Of a stretch of DNA of 64,000 bases, positions 26,702 through 45,285 are shown piece by piece; the stretch's first letter is position 1; the number at the start of each line of letters is the position of its first letter. The position numbers were made by a program, and so were the translations under genes. This DNA is from Chrysomallon squamiferum (taxonomy: Eukaryota; Mollusca; Gastropoda; Neomphalida; Peltospiridae): contig CM022665.1 in the NCBI GenBank assembly GCA_012295275.1, positions 41,057,152 to 41,121,151 on the forward strand. The letters run 5' to 3'. Under the pieces are notes generated by a model. The model was not told where the DNA came from. It did no database searches and saw nothing but the letters and a program-made list of their open reading frames with translations.

Positions 26702-29700
26702 AGACAGATATAAAATATCAATATCAAGAATTACAAACTCCATGATAAAAATGTAAGTTGTATATTACCTGAAAAATGATTCCTGTAACAACCACTCTGA
26801 ATTGCAGCAGCAGAAAGTAGGTTGTTGGATCAAACACAGACAGATTAACAAACATGAGATTGTTGTACAGACAGTACAGAAATGCAGGGACAAAGTAGTA
26901 AAGCAATACTGAAAAAAAAAAAAAAAAAAAAAAATTACTGTTTTGAAATTTATTCCAAGATTACTATTCAGATAAACTAAACACTACAGTTGGTTAAATC
27001 AAGTCAGTTTGTTATTGATATTATTACTCATATAATTTAAATCCAATAATACAAAATACAAAGTACATTTCCAAATCCACTGTATTAATAATTACAAGCA
27101 AATGTATGTGCACCAGTCATTACAAAATCAACAAAAACACAACAACCTATATATATATAATTAATAAATAAATAAAACATAAAATAAATAAATGAAAATA
27201 AAAAAGCAATAAAACTATGGTTTAAAGGTGATTTACAAGAAAAAATAAAATATTTATAAATATTTCCAAGGCAACATCTATTAAAAAAATAATAAAAATA
27301 AAAACTGAAAACAAATAAAGTCTATAAAATAAATAAAAATAAATAAATATTTTAAATTTCATAATAATGAAACTAGATTTCGCATTTTAATTAAATTGTA
27401 TAATATGAAATATGTAAAGAATAACAGAATTATCAATGATTATCATTATGTTGTAAGAAAAAATTCAAATGACTGTTTAGATGACAAACAGCATGATGAT
27501 GAATTTCTCTGACCTAAAAAAAAAAAACTGCTGTAGAATTTTTAAAATGCATCTTGTATATTTCTGTTCATTGTTATTTTTAAAATTTTATCTTTTTTTA
27601 TCTTTTTTTTTTTTTTAAATCTAAGAACAAAAGGTTTGCTAATAAAAAATTATGACAGAAGTATAATAATTTTACTATTTTGTCTTTATAAAATACAGAA
27701 ACACATACACCAAAAACAACATGCATTTCTTATATTCTGCATATACCTATAAATGTTACTGAAACCTTAAAAACAGTAAAATTATATCATCATATTTACC
27801 TGTTTTATATTTGACAATATCTCCAACCAAATTAGGCAAACTGTGCCTGTATGAAAATATAAATTGTATACATAATTTTTTTTTAAACATTGCACATTTT
27901 TAATCAGAATAATAAAATGACATAAAATATTTATCATGAGGTTAACTGCATCAGATAAAAGGAGTCTATAATATACAGCTGTACTGGATGACTGACTGTA
28001 GTAAATGATTCTTAACGTAATCCAGTCGTAATTTATTAACAGCTGTAACCACTGGGGGAAATAAAGGAAACTGTATGGGTGATGTCAGGATTATTCATGA
28101 ACATAATTCACTTTTACAATATCAGTGTGTCTGTTTGCCAATATTTTATGTATTTGTTTACAAATGGATCATACTGCTTTAGTACGATGATACATACTCG
28201 TACATTATCTGATCATCTGTCTGCAGAATAAAATATATTTAAATATATGTTTGTAATATGTATGTGGCTGCATATGCATGTGGGTGTATTTTTATGGATG
28301 TATGTGTATGTAAATTATGTTTGCTTAAAAAAAAATTAAAATAAAATAAAACAAAAAAAACCCTTAAAAACTACACAATGGCCGTCCCAAGCAATTAAAA
28401 TATTACACTTGTATTAATGAAGTCTAAAATGCCTTTGTTTTCAGTATAAAAACTACACCCAGAAATCTCAGCTTCTTAGTTAGCAAGTTCAAAGTTTATT
28501 GGGTGTTTTTTTTTTCTGGAATTGTTTCAGTTTACATTTTACACCAAAAATCTCAGCTACTTAGTTACCAAGGGCAGAGGTTGTTGTTGTTTTTCTGAGA
28601 TAATCTATGCACCACTGACTAATATTGTCCAGATTAATTGACAGTGCAGCAACACCTCAGTACACAGTGTAGTTAGTGGGTATTTATTCACAATGACAAG
28701 CAAGGTATCATTCAGCACTGTACAAAATGTACACCGATACAAAATGGGTTATGCAAGGATGGTTTCATGTACCCTCACACGAACATTTGCTCCTGCAGTT
28801 TGAGTACTCTTCTGTGGGTGTGTGTGTGTAGGTGTGTTTGTGTCTGTGTGTGTGTGTTTATATATATGTGTGTGTGTATTCTTTTTGTGTGTTATATATA
28901 TGTATATGTGTGTGTATTGATTTTCTTATGTATATATATATGTATGTGTGTGTATGTTTGTGTGCTGTTTGTGTGTATATACATATATATCTGCATATAC
29001 ATATATGTATATGTGCACGAACATATGTAAAAATACATTTGCTCTCGCCATCATATTACGCAAACAGTTACCCTGTTTACTTACATATGTCTGTATTTTG
29101 TTGAGAAATACAAAAAAGAAAAAAGACTAGAATAAATTACAAAAATTTTCAGACGAATTTGTAAATTATGTATACTAGGACACACCTGTGTATAATAATG
29201 TTCACATATAAATGATATATCCATACATACATGTACTAAGAAAAATATTTCACAACATCTGCTGCCAGTAGGTAAGCAGTGTTTGGATTCTTAAACAAAA
29301 AGTTTAGCTGTCTGGCAGTATGTAAACTAATACGTGTCATGCCTGTAACTACACTGAGGCAAATGCCTCATACCAAAATTAAAGATTTTTCATTTTCTTT
29401 TTTTTTTAATTTTTTTTTTAATACAAAGATTTTATTTAAAAAATATAAAATATAAATCTCTATTCCGATAGAAATGATATCATTTATGTCTATGGTTGTC
29501 ATTTGGAGTCTACTGACATTGTTGCACTGAAAGACATAACTGACTTCAAAGACATTAGACAGTAAACAGCTGTTTCTGCCTCATTTGAAAAAGAGTCTAG
29601 TTATGGCCATGCATGTGTCTATTATGTGTCTACAGACAGAAACCTTTCACTCAACAACAATTAAACCTAAAAAAAAAAAAAAAAAAAAAAAAAAATAGAG

Positions 29701-31819
29701 AAAAAAGAAATGGGATAGAGAAAGAAAAAAGTTTTTGTTTGCTAATAAATATTATATTTTTTGCAAGTAATGCTTTTGAAAGTCTGGACCACTGTTATGT
29801 ATATTCATAAAAGAAATAAATGAAGAATGTTAAAGAAAACTCAGTATTAAGATCTTTCATTGTCCAAAGACATTATTACATTAATAAAGAAATAAAAATA
29901 ATAATAATAATAAAATAAAAAACATCTGTACCAAATTATATACTTTTTCTTACTTTTGATTTTCTTCTTTTTTTTCAATAAAAATATTATTATTTTGTTT
30001 TAATTGGGTAAGTATTTACTTTTGGCCGTGTTCCACTAACAAACAGTATTTGATATTAACTAAATAAGGCTTTCTAACATCTGACACAAACTTTTTGATG
30101 TCCTAAAATACAACTTGTTTGTCGTATGAATAATTTCAATTCAAATTTCAATATGAGTGTCTAAATAGGTGTTTTTAAGAAAGAATAAATGTAATACATG
30201 TACAGATTTCTTGAGAGTCTTGCCCAAATCTTCAACTGATTATAATATGATGTAAAAACACTTATATTATTAATATTGTTATTCATTATGGAATTTTGCC
30301 AATAGGAAAATTATAAAGTTATATACATGTGTACATTAGTGAATATCAAAATATTCTTTTATTAAATTTTTTTATTTTATATTTAAATTAATAATTGGCA
30401 CTGATGTCAGTTAAGGAATATAAACATAATTTAAAAAACCAACAACAATAAAATAGAAAAATTAAATAAAAAATTAAAATAAAAAATAAATAAGGAAGAA
30501 AACTAACAAGAGATTTAGTACGAATGCACTTACTCTCTAAGATATAATGTAGTTGCTGCTAGTAGTTTGATACATTCTGTCAACATCACCACTGTCACTG
30601 TGCTGTATTTATACTTGTTACTTGAAGTTTTAGACGCTGTTACTAATATACCTGAAACAACATTAAATGTAAAAATCATTTATTTCAATCTTTCAATGGT
30701 TTTTGAATATAATGGTTTTCTACATGCGTTTCAGTATATGTAGCTACATACACACACATTTTATATTACATGTATATACACATGCTTACACAGATACATA
30801 CATATGCACACAAATACATACATACACACAATGTACCTAAACACACAGAAACACGCTGAAATACAAAATGACATATATGTGTAACCAACCATGCATGTGC
30901 AAATTATATATATAACAAACAAAAAAAGTAAAAATATAGTTTAAGGTATACAGTTCTCCATGCATGTCACTGATTCTGTTTAAAGTGAAGAACAAAACAT
31001 ACACCTGTAGGTATGTATTCTGAAAAAATTCACATACAGAACATATTTTTTTTATTTCCTTTTAGAAAATAAGTGATACATATATCTATGTGGATATATG
31101 AGAAATCAAGAAAATGTATTCTTAAGTATAAAAATGTATTCCTTATAATTTACAAAAACTATCATACTAAAATAGATACAATAAAAGTTAAAAAATATAA
31201 AACTCACTTTTATGTTTTACATGTTTTATATATTTCTAAGTTACTGATCCATTATTGGCAATCAACAGTTGTTAATAATAAAGTGCATCAGTAAACATCA
31301 TGATCTAACATGTAGACATATGTTGACAATTTTTTGTCCACAGAAATATAAAAAAATCTTCTTACAGACTGAGTGAGCCATTGAAAAGTAGAAATAATCT
31401 CAGATTATCAAAGATTTCTAAATACTACTCTCTATGAAAATTTACCAGGGGAGAAAGAAAAAAATGACTGTGTAGATGTTTGTTATTTTATTATAATCAG
31501 AAACTGATCACCAAAACAAAACAAAAAATGCATCATTTTGAATGTTTTTTGAATATCTGTTCATATTACTGAATGTACATTTTAACTGCATTTGCATGTT
31601 TACTATGATACTTTAATTGCCTGTGTATCATATGATGTCTCATGATAAACCATTCTGTAACAGCTTTAAAAATGTCAGCATAAATGGCAGTTTAGATGCA
31701 GCCTTGACTGAAATTCTTGTACAAACAGTTTCAATATGCAGAACTGAACTTCCAGGTTGTATGTTAAAATAATAATTAAAAAAAATATATATATAAAAAT
31801 TAATGTGTATATGTGTATG

Positions 31820-31858
<39 letters not shown>

Positions 31859-33587
31859 GTAGTCTTGTTTTAAAACATGTTATCACTTCTACAGTTTCTA
31901 AGATTAATCATATATATCAACCTTAAATAAGACATGTTCCCATAAATAGAAAATTGCTATAAAACTGATTGGAATTTTTAAAATATTTGCAAAAGCTTTC
32001 AACATGCAAATTTACATTTGACAATAAAACCAAAAATATATCGTTATATATTATAAGACTTTTATAATGCATCAGATCCATAAAAAAAAAAAAAAAAAAG
32101 GAGTTCTTATGAAATACAGTGTTAAAAAAGACATAATATGTAATTCATAGTCATAGAAAATTTCTTGGAAACTTTGCTGAACACATTCCACAAAATGATA
32201 AAACTTTTAAACATCTAAATACTAAATAGAATATTGTCTAATTATTGTTATGATATGTCTTATTAACTAACCAGTATTAAAAAGAAAAAGCATCACCAAA
32301 TTATATTTCTTGTATGTGTACAGATATTAATTTCTAATTAGTCTATTACTAGACATTTCAGCCTTACTTATAGTGTGACTATACATACTAATTCTCTAAA
32401 TTTTTTTTAAAATTTATACTGGAATGTACAGGGATCAGACCATTTACCCAGCTTCACAAAAATTGGAATTTGAATAAAATCAGATTTAGAAATGAATGAA
32501 TTGATATATATATATATATATATCAGAATCATGTACCCTTTACATGGACATTTTTACAGAGAAGAATGCAAAATGCCATGCTATCTGAGCTCTGGTTATA
32601 TCAGAAAAACAGCTCAACTAGAGCACTTAAGATATAGATCATGTGACCAGTCATGCTTCGAACCAGCAATCTACAGCTTAACAATAGCAGCCTCTTGCTC
32701 AAAGTAACAGACACATTCTACATATTCTATATATTATATATAGTATATTGTTTAAACAGTTCTCAAGCTGTCTTTTATTGATTATATGTAGAATATACTA
32801 ATAATTCTCTGTTTACAAGTTTCACTATCAAGCCCTGCTATAACATTTTTTTTTTTTTAAACGTATGAGATTAAACATTTAAAAGCTTCCAAAAACATAT
32901 AATTAAAATGCTATATTAATCATTTTAAAAATATAGTATAAATATTTTAAATAAATATAAAAATTGATATGAAGAGCTGGAGCTTTATGGAGCTTCCATA
33001 TCTTGAGGTTTTGGTAGTATTTTATAACTTGTTTTAAACCTGCAATAACATAGTTAAGTAAATTTACTGATTAATTTTTGTTCTACTCTAACATCATATA
33101 TACTTCATTATAATTAAGTTGAGAATGTACATCAGTCTATTAGTATATAAGTGTAGATCCTGAATTTAAATCATTATTATTATTATTATTATTTTTAAAT
33201 GTCTACCTCTGAAACCTATACACGTCTGTGTATTTCTGCCGTGTTAAGTTTATTTTGTCAGCCCTACATTTTCACACACACACAATGAATTAGTTACTAA
33301 ATAACAATAAATAAAGTAACTGTATATGCATCTACTTCACTCACATGTGTTTTGTATTCGATTTTTAAAAATAAAATTATGTGTTCTGTCAGTATGACTC
33401 TGAGTGTAAAAAAAAACAAAATTTCTTGGTTACTAACTTACTAGCTCGATTAAACACAGCCCGAATTTTATAATGCGATCTGCTTATATTATTGTATCTT
33501 ACCTTGACTAATAAAAAGTCCCATATATGATATAAATACCACAAAGCTCAATTTCGTGGGAAATAAGTCTGCTGAAAATACCCCCAT
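25376..33587 (-). CDS. senju: senju-type nucleotide-sugar (UDP-galactose) transporter, SLC35A family, complete
   Basis: Five minus-strand exons join in phase: 33587-33503, 30651-30534, 27846-27800, 26908-26769 and 26059-25376, giving 357 residues with TGA stop. All introns are GT-AG. The ATG at 33587 has G at +4 and there is no better candidate before it. The protein is hydrophobic throughout with about ten predicted membrane helices. Diagnostic blocks are PAFLYCLYNN (from residue 90), FDPTTYFLLLQFRVVVTG (residues 109-126), YNEYLLKDKG and LKTFASALELLFTA. These resemble Drosophila senju, a Golgi UDP-galactose transporter, more closely than human SLC35A1-A5. Expected role is import of UDP-galactose into the Golgi lumen in exchange for UMP; substrate is inferred. 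The C-terminal tail of about 30 residues is polar and cytosolic-like. Its 3' end faces B3GALNT2 about 8.6 kb away. An open plus-strand frame over the last exon is an antisense shadow. Confidence 0.92.
26656..26699. repeat. (CA)n microsatellite
   Basis: CA run of about 44 bp in the last senju intron, 70 bp past the end of the 26769-26908 exon on the coding strand. Confidence 0.95.
28455..28600. repeat. Two-copy tandem repeat, 85 bp
   Basis: AAATCTCAGCTTCTTAGTTA at 28463 recurs as AAATCTCAGCTACTTAGTTA at 28548; both are followed by a GTT/poly(T) segment. Located in a senju intron. Confidence 0.75.
28808..29020. repeat. GT/AT-rich microsatellite cluster
   Basis: Alternating TGTG, TATA and GTAT blocks over 200 bp in a senju intron; open in three frames only because of repeat periodicity. 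Confidence 0.85.
31825..31855. repeat. (TA)n microsatellite
   Basis: TA run of about 31 bp in the first senju intron. Confidence 0.93.
32560..32712 (-). mobile_element. Possible tRNA-derived SINE fragment
   Basis: On the minus strand, TTGAGCAAGAGG resembles an A box and about 35 nt later GCTGGTTCGAAGC is a near-consensus B box (GGTTCGANNC) of a Pol III promoter. The spacing fits a tRNA head. No clear 3' tail or target-site duplication was identified, so this is a tentative call. Confidence 0.35.
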
Positions 33588-33790
33588 GATTCCAAACCTG
33601 TCAGTTTCGTTTCTGGGTATACAACCTCTGGTACAAACATATACAGAGAGTTATCCGAAAGTACGCGAAATATTCCGAATGATTTTACTTGTATTGTGTA
33701 AATTCCACCTTCTAATCTAAGCGTCGTAATCGTACAGAGTGAGTAATAGGTCAGGTTTATACCAGTAATAAATAAATAAGAGAAAAATAT

Positions 33791-33822
33791 AATTCATTCA
33801 TTCATTCATTCATTCATTCATT
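33791..33822. repeat. (ATTC)n microsatellite
   Basis: Eight tandem ATTC units about 200 bp upstream of the senju start codon. Confidence 0.95.
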
Positions 33823-34552
33823 AATGAAAATTAATATTAATTCATAGCCTTGAGTTTAAAGAAAAAAGAGATGAAAACGTGTGTTATATAATGACATCGT
33901 GACCTAGATGTCATTATGCAACACATGTTTAACTAATTTACAATTTACAATTTAAAAATGAAAATATTTGTATTTCTGTTTATAATTAGCATCAAAAAAG
34001 TATTGCATTAAGTAATTTATTCTAAAACCTAATTACTTTAGCTTTCAATGGTATATTCTACATTATATTTAAAACTGATAATTTTGTGGCTTAATGCTTT
34101 AACCTAAATATAGAATCCATTACATTTATCTGTAATACTGCATGATTTTTTTTAGTAATATGCACATTTTTATGGGAAGAGTTTATAATTACCTAATATA
34201 ACCAAGTTCAACACTTTATTATTAGCAGAAAAATATAATTATTTCTATGCTTTTTAAATACATAAATAAGAGGTTTACCAAGAGATAATTAAAATAATTT
34301 TAGTTAGAAATGATAGTAAACATATAAACATCAAATTATTTTTCTTGAGATGACCTTTATTGAAATTTAATCTCCCACATGTTAACTAAAACATATAAAA
34401 GTTTCAGAGGTGTAACCTTTTTTGTTTAGCAATAATATAGATTTAAAAAATGCATATGAGCACACATGATTGATACAATGCATTGCAATGTACATTTTCT
34501 ACATGTTTAGACTTCTCTGAGAGCAACAACTCATCTTTGGAGTCAAAATCGA

Positions 34553-34661
34553 CCTGACATGTCTGAAGGAATGCCTGAAGGATATGAAAAGATGCCAAAT
34601 GGCATGACATGTTCTACACTATCAGAGGGTTAACAGGAAGTGTGGCTTCAGGCATGTCAGG
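34553..34661. repeat. Imperfect inverted repeat
   Basis: CCTGACATGTCTGAAG at 34553-34568 pairs with CTTCAGGCATGTCAGG at 34646-34661 (15 of 16 positions complementary). A second CTGAAG-containing phrase and the palindrome ATGCCAAATGGCAT (34593-34606) lie in the loop. Confidence 0.8.
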
Positions 34662-34719
34662 AACGCCTTGAAATCCCCTGATGAAATCCCCATTGAGCAC
34701 ATGGCAGAAGTTTCTACTA

Positions 34720-35180
34720 CTAATTCTTCTACTACTCTGTCTATTCCCACTACCTTTTGTTCCTAACTATTTCTACTTATACTACATCTTCTTCTATTGA
34801 CACTATTATCAGTGATGCTACAACATTCGGTACTAGTAGTTACATCTGGTACTGCTATTACTATTATAACTACCACTTGGCTCCTGTTATTACCAGCACC
34901 TCCACTACTACGTCTACTACTACTATGTAATACCACTGGTATTACTTCTACCACCACCAGTACTTCTACCATTACTACTGTTAATAATGGTGCTATTACT
35001 ACTTTTATTATTAGAACAACTACTACTGTTATCATCATCACCACTACTGCTACTTTTATTATCACAAATACTGTTACTACCTCTCTATTATTTCCAACAT
35101 CACCATTACATCAACAACTAATAGCTATTTCTTATTTTGCTACTTCTGCTGACATTACTTATCCTACTACTAGCACTATA
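34720..35180. repeat. Degenerate ACT/TAC trinucleotide tract
   Basis: About 460 bp of ACT, ATT, ACC and GTT triplets. It keeps open a plus frame (Thr/Ile/Leu-rich, 34797-35234) and a minus frame (Val-rich); both follow from the triplet period and show no domain. Confidence 0.85.
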
Positions 35181-37902
35181 ACTGAACACAGCAACATAAT
35201 TTTTATAATGGTTGTATATTTAAAATCGGCATAATCCAATCTGATAAAACTAGCTGTTAATGATTGTCATCTGTGTCATTTTGGAAACATGCTTACTTGG
35301 TTATCGATTCAAGAAGGGTTGATGTTACTGATGACCCCAAGAGATAACTTTTTCAATTATTTTGAAATACAGACATGTATTTATCCTTGAAGACCATACA
35401 CAATCAACTATTTGTTAAAAAAACAACAAAAAAAACCCACTGTGTATCTTAACCAAAATATTCAATAGATCACTTATCTTCATCTTCAGGAAACATATCA
35501 TATAACTTCAATAATGGGTATGTCTTCCTCTTCCCTTTGTAAACCATTTCACCTTTCATTGTAAAAGAAAGAATATTTCAAATGACTGTTTAAATTAATA
35601 TATAACCCTACCATGTTTTCAGTAAAAAAGGTGAATTCACTAATACCAAATGATATTCTGGAAATTATTAGTTAAACTTTGGTATCGAAAGTTTATTTCA
35701 TAAGAAAAACAGCCATGGGATTTCAAATACACTGTCATATAATCTGTTACTTAAACACAAATACCAAGAATATAATATTAAAATACAGTAATTAAAATGG
35801 AGCATTACCAAAATGGAAATAGAATTCAAAGACACTAGTTAATATTCAAGTAAGATGTGATAATGCTTAATTGTAAATGAAAATTAACACATAATATCTA
35901 TAACATATTTTATTCAATATAATTAAGGTACAGTAGTGATTTATAAATCAGTAAATTTTCATATTCTTCTAATTTTAAAAATGCTTTTAATTTTTTCTTT
36001 TATGACAGCTGATATTTTTAATTTTAATTTTTTTCTGAAATATTGGTATAAAAATAAATATAAAATATGAAAATATATTTAAATCTATAAAACAAATTAA
36101 CAATGATAAAATATAAATATACCCTTATTTCGAATGTGTATATTTACTGATAGGTTAACAGATGTCTCTATTTAAATCATACAAAATGATACACACCACA
36201 CACACACGCATGTAGTAGTTTTATCATGCTATATTCTATTCAGCAATAAAATCAGTGGGTTACATCAGATATATTTAATGAAAAACAAAACAATCAATAA
36301 TATGAGTCAAACTATAAAAATTCAAAGAAAATAATGAGAAGAAAAAAGACAAAAGAAAGAAAAAAGAAAAAAAAAGAAAAAGAAAAAAAAGGTTCTCAGA
36401 ATAAATGAAAGAAAATAATGAAATAATAAACAGTTACGCTTGGATTCATATTAAATATTTAACAACTTAAAAACCTAATAAAAAAAAAAAAAAAAAGTAC
36501 CCATAATTCTAATTAAAATATTTAAGGAATCTGAAAATACTATGATCAAGAAATGAAGTAATACCATAATAATAAATGTGAGCATTTTTACATTGATTAT
36601 GGGGATTCAAAATGTTTGACAATGTACTTAATATAAATAACAAAATGAACAATGCAATAATGAATATATTTCTATAACAAATTAACAAAAGGATACACTA
36701 TGCAGAAAACATAATATGAATGAAGATCTCAATTTAAATAATAGCTGCATATTTCATAGAAATCATCACATTATTTAAATATCTTGCAAATTAATGCAAA
36801 ATGGAAAATTTATCTTAAGAAAAAAGACAAAAAAGGACATTGATTGAAAATTGATATTAAAAAAATACCTTCATTGGATAGTAATTTGTCATCACAAAAG
36901 GATTATAATAAAATAAACAATGTTTTCATATTTTGCTGGAAGACAGTTTAATTAAAAATTTTGGATACAATTTATTATTAAAATATTCGTCAACAATTTT
37001 TTTTAATTTTTTTTTTTATATATATATATATCTAGATAAACACAGAATTTGGCAAGGATATAAAGTAGCACTCTTTAATATTTCTTAAATTTGGTTTATA
37101 TCAAGCATATATAAACTACCTGATTATTGAACTATTTCTTTAGGTGTTAATCTGGTGATCTGAAAATTAAAATAAAATAAAAAATTCGAAAGAAATATTA
37201 TTTTTGTATTTGGAGAAGAGTTTTTGCAAATAATATTGGTTTGGAACAAAAATTTGTAACTTTTTTCAGTAGGTGGCATATGAGCATTTGAGTTTGTTTC
37301 ACATGTGACTGAAATATAAGTCATAAACACACATATTCTGAAAGGTGGAATAAATGATGTGCATGTGGTTGCATAAATTTATGTACCAATATGTAAATAT
37401 TGCCTTTGAACTTTTGTTCCTACCCAATACAACTTCCAGACAATTTGTGGTTTTCTTTTCCAAGGCAGAAATATGAAAAAAAATAAATAAAGAAATAAAA
37501 AATAAAGAAATCCCACCAATATACTGATAGTTACATCAACATTATCAGTGATTTACATGTTCTCAATTTATGTCTTCAGTGAAAGAAAATACATCAGGAT
37601 TTGTCAACATGATTTAAATTTTTTAAATTTTTTTTTAGAAAAGATATAACACCAAATGAACATTAAGAAACACAGCAAACCTGTTACATCACTAATATAC
37701 TCTCCAGAAATAAATAAAACAGTAATGTTACAAACTATATAAAATTTCATTAGGCCATTTGCTTATCTTTAGTGTATTCTCTTTCTCAGTATATTATATA
37801 CTTAAGAAATAAATACAACAATTATTTTAATAAAAATTATGCAAAAGTTCATAGGGTTATTTCTTAGCAACATCTTTTGTGTGCTTTCTTTTAAGTTAAT
37901 TA

Positions 37903-42994
<5,092 letters not shown>

Positions 42995-44042
42995 CTAGAA
43001 TTGGTAAACAACACTATTAAGATTTTACATCTGATGGGTTGTCTTGTCTTGGAAACTCAAAAGGTTGGAATGTTAACTTATTGATATGTATGCCCAAAGA
43101 ATAAATTGATATTATCTACAATGTGTATGACAGTGAATGAAAGCACAGGTAAACCAGAAACTACCTAAATGAAATAAAAAAAAAAGTTTTTTAATTTGTA
43201 ATTTGACAAAATTACCATACTAGTTTATTGTAAACATTTTACTATTCCTTTTATGTCGTATGGTTACTTGAAGAAAAGAAGAAAAAAAAAAGGCATGAGG
43301 AATTTAGGTGATTTTCTGTTTTGTCTCCGTATATAACAATATTATCAAAATGATAGTAATAATAAAAATAAAACAATTAAAAATAGTAATAACTAAAAAC
43401 AAATAATAAATAAATAAACAATAAAATGAATTATAAAATAAATTGGATTCATGATTTACATAAATCCATTAAAATATATTACATTTTTCAAATGAAATTA
43501 ATTAACAATGAAATCATAACAATTATTAGAAATATTACTTTAGAAAGCATGATCATAAAACAAAGCATTACCTTGGAAACTTTACTAAACCTTAACTTCT
43601 AACTCTAAGTGTCGGTGTAAAAGTAATACAAAAATCACACCATCACATCACATGACACTTGTACACAACATACTGGATATAATATACGTGATCAGGTATT
43701 GGTATTATAAATAATGATGTAAAAAATTAAGGTGTTATTTTTGGGTTTGAATGACACTGACAGTTATTAGAAATAGGAAATAAAAATCATTAGGGAAGCC
43801 TATTCGATATTTCATAGGCCTATCTATTTCAGAAATGTATTGAATGTGACAAAACTTTTACTTATTAACATATAAAACGATACAAAAGTTTTCCTGAATA
43901 CTTATTGTTTACAATTCCGAATGCAAAATCATGGGTATTGTAAAATTAGAAATAGTGATGGAAATAGGAGCTATATTTCAATAACGCTAAAAAGTAAAGA
44001 AAGGTTGTTGTTACATTTGATATTACAAATAAAGATTATTAG

Positions 44043-44076
<34 letters not shown>

Positions 44077-45285
44077 AAAAAAGAATCAATTAAAGAAAAT
44101 AAAAATTAAATTAAAAAATCCTTGATGTGGAGACTTAAATCTAGTATTATTTTGATGACGTCACTTAGTTTCAACTTTGAAAAAAAACGTTTTTTTTATG
44201 ATGTATTAGGTTACCAGCTTACAAACCGTTGGCAGGGGTTTCTTTTTTTCTCTTGATTGTATATTGTAGAATTGTCTGAAATAATAATTGCATATTACTT
44301 ACATACTTTAATGATGCAAAAAGGAGTGATAAACTGAAACAACGGAGGCAAAACAAGTTTTATTGCTTCAACTACAATCCTGTTTCGAATAAAGTAGGAT
44401 ATAAAAGGTTCGTTGTACGAACAGGAAGTGATTGTTTAGCGTCATTGGTAGCTTGGGTAATCAAAAGTGGTTCATTTATAAAAATAAAAAAGTATTAATA
44501 ATTAAATTAGTATACTTATTATTTCATACATGCTTTACATACAGTATTTGAAAAACGAAATATATCGATTTTTAATATAAATGTATGAAATAGATTCACT
44601 TTCTGGAATCGTTGTTTATCGTTATCAAATTATAACTAATTAGTAATGTAACTTGTAAGTGATTCCTCTGAATCCTGTTATGCTTACTCAGTACTTACTG
44701 AACTTAAATCTAAACGATAGGCAATATTTCAGAATGCATAGTTGTAATCAGCTTTTCATTATATCGGACAATTATAAAATACAGATAAATTTACATAAAT
44801 TATCTGTTTGTAGCCAGATGAAAATTATATTCAAATATTGATTGTGATATTTTTGCATTAATTACTTAATTGTACAGAACAAAGCATATGAGCCATACCA
44901 CCCAAAATACTTAAAGAATTCAACCTTAATTGTAAATAATAATAAAAATAATATAATTACAAGGTTTAATTATTTTATTACAGTTCACAGATTGAACCCA
45001 TACCTTTGTGGTTAAATATTCAGTGATTTTTCCTTTTTTTTTTTTTTTTTTCAGTATGTTTTATTTGCCTTTCAGTAAAATGTAGCAATACTTTTGGTAA
45101 TTTCAACATTAAAACATAAATGATTGATTTTAAAATGATTCTGATTAGGTTACTAAAACTTTATAATAATTTTAAAAGGGAGAATAAATGTTTAGCTTTA
45201 TTTCAGCACAGAATATACAGACACAGACACTAAATGTAAAATTTAATTTTAGTTACACATTACTTGGTTTAATTGGCATATACTG
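42995..45285. other. Divergent intergenic region between PLD3 and the consortin-like gene
   Basis: About 2.3 kb that should carry both promoters and any non-coding first exons. It contains a poly(A) run at 44048-44075 and a TATA-like element at 44400. No other gene was found; the 60-residue frame at 44659 has no support. Confidence 0.65.
44400..44408 (+). promoter_or_regulatory. Candidate TATA box for the consortin-like gene
   Basis: TATAAAAGG matches the TATA-box consensus. About 50 bp downstream lie potential splice donors (TTG/GTAGCT and TGG/GTAATC), and acceptor-like TTTCAG (45206) and TTTTAG (45252-45253) precede the ATG at 45286. This would give a short non-coding first exon; RNA evidence is lacking. 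Confidence 0.3.

Larger units (their letters stand above)
33588..37902. other. Intergenic region between senju (5' side) and PLD3 (3' side)
   Basis: About 4.3 kb. The right flank of senju should hold its promoter, but no clear TATA box or CpG cluster stands out. It contains the inverted repeat at 34553-34661, the ACT tract at 34720-35180 and AT-rich DNA with A runs. No supported gene. Confidence 0.7.

Noticed and set aside
34797-35234. Thr/Ile-rich 145-residue open frame and its Val-rich antisense partner
   Set aside because: Generated by a degenerate ACT trinucleotide tract; no domain, start context or splice support.
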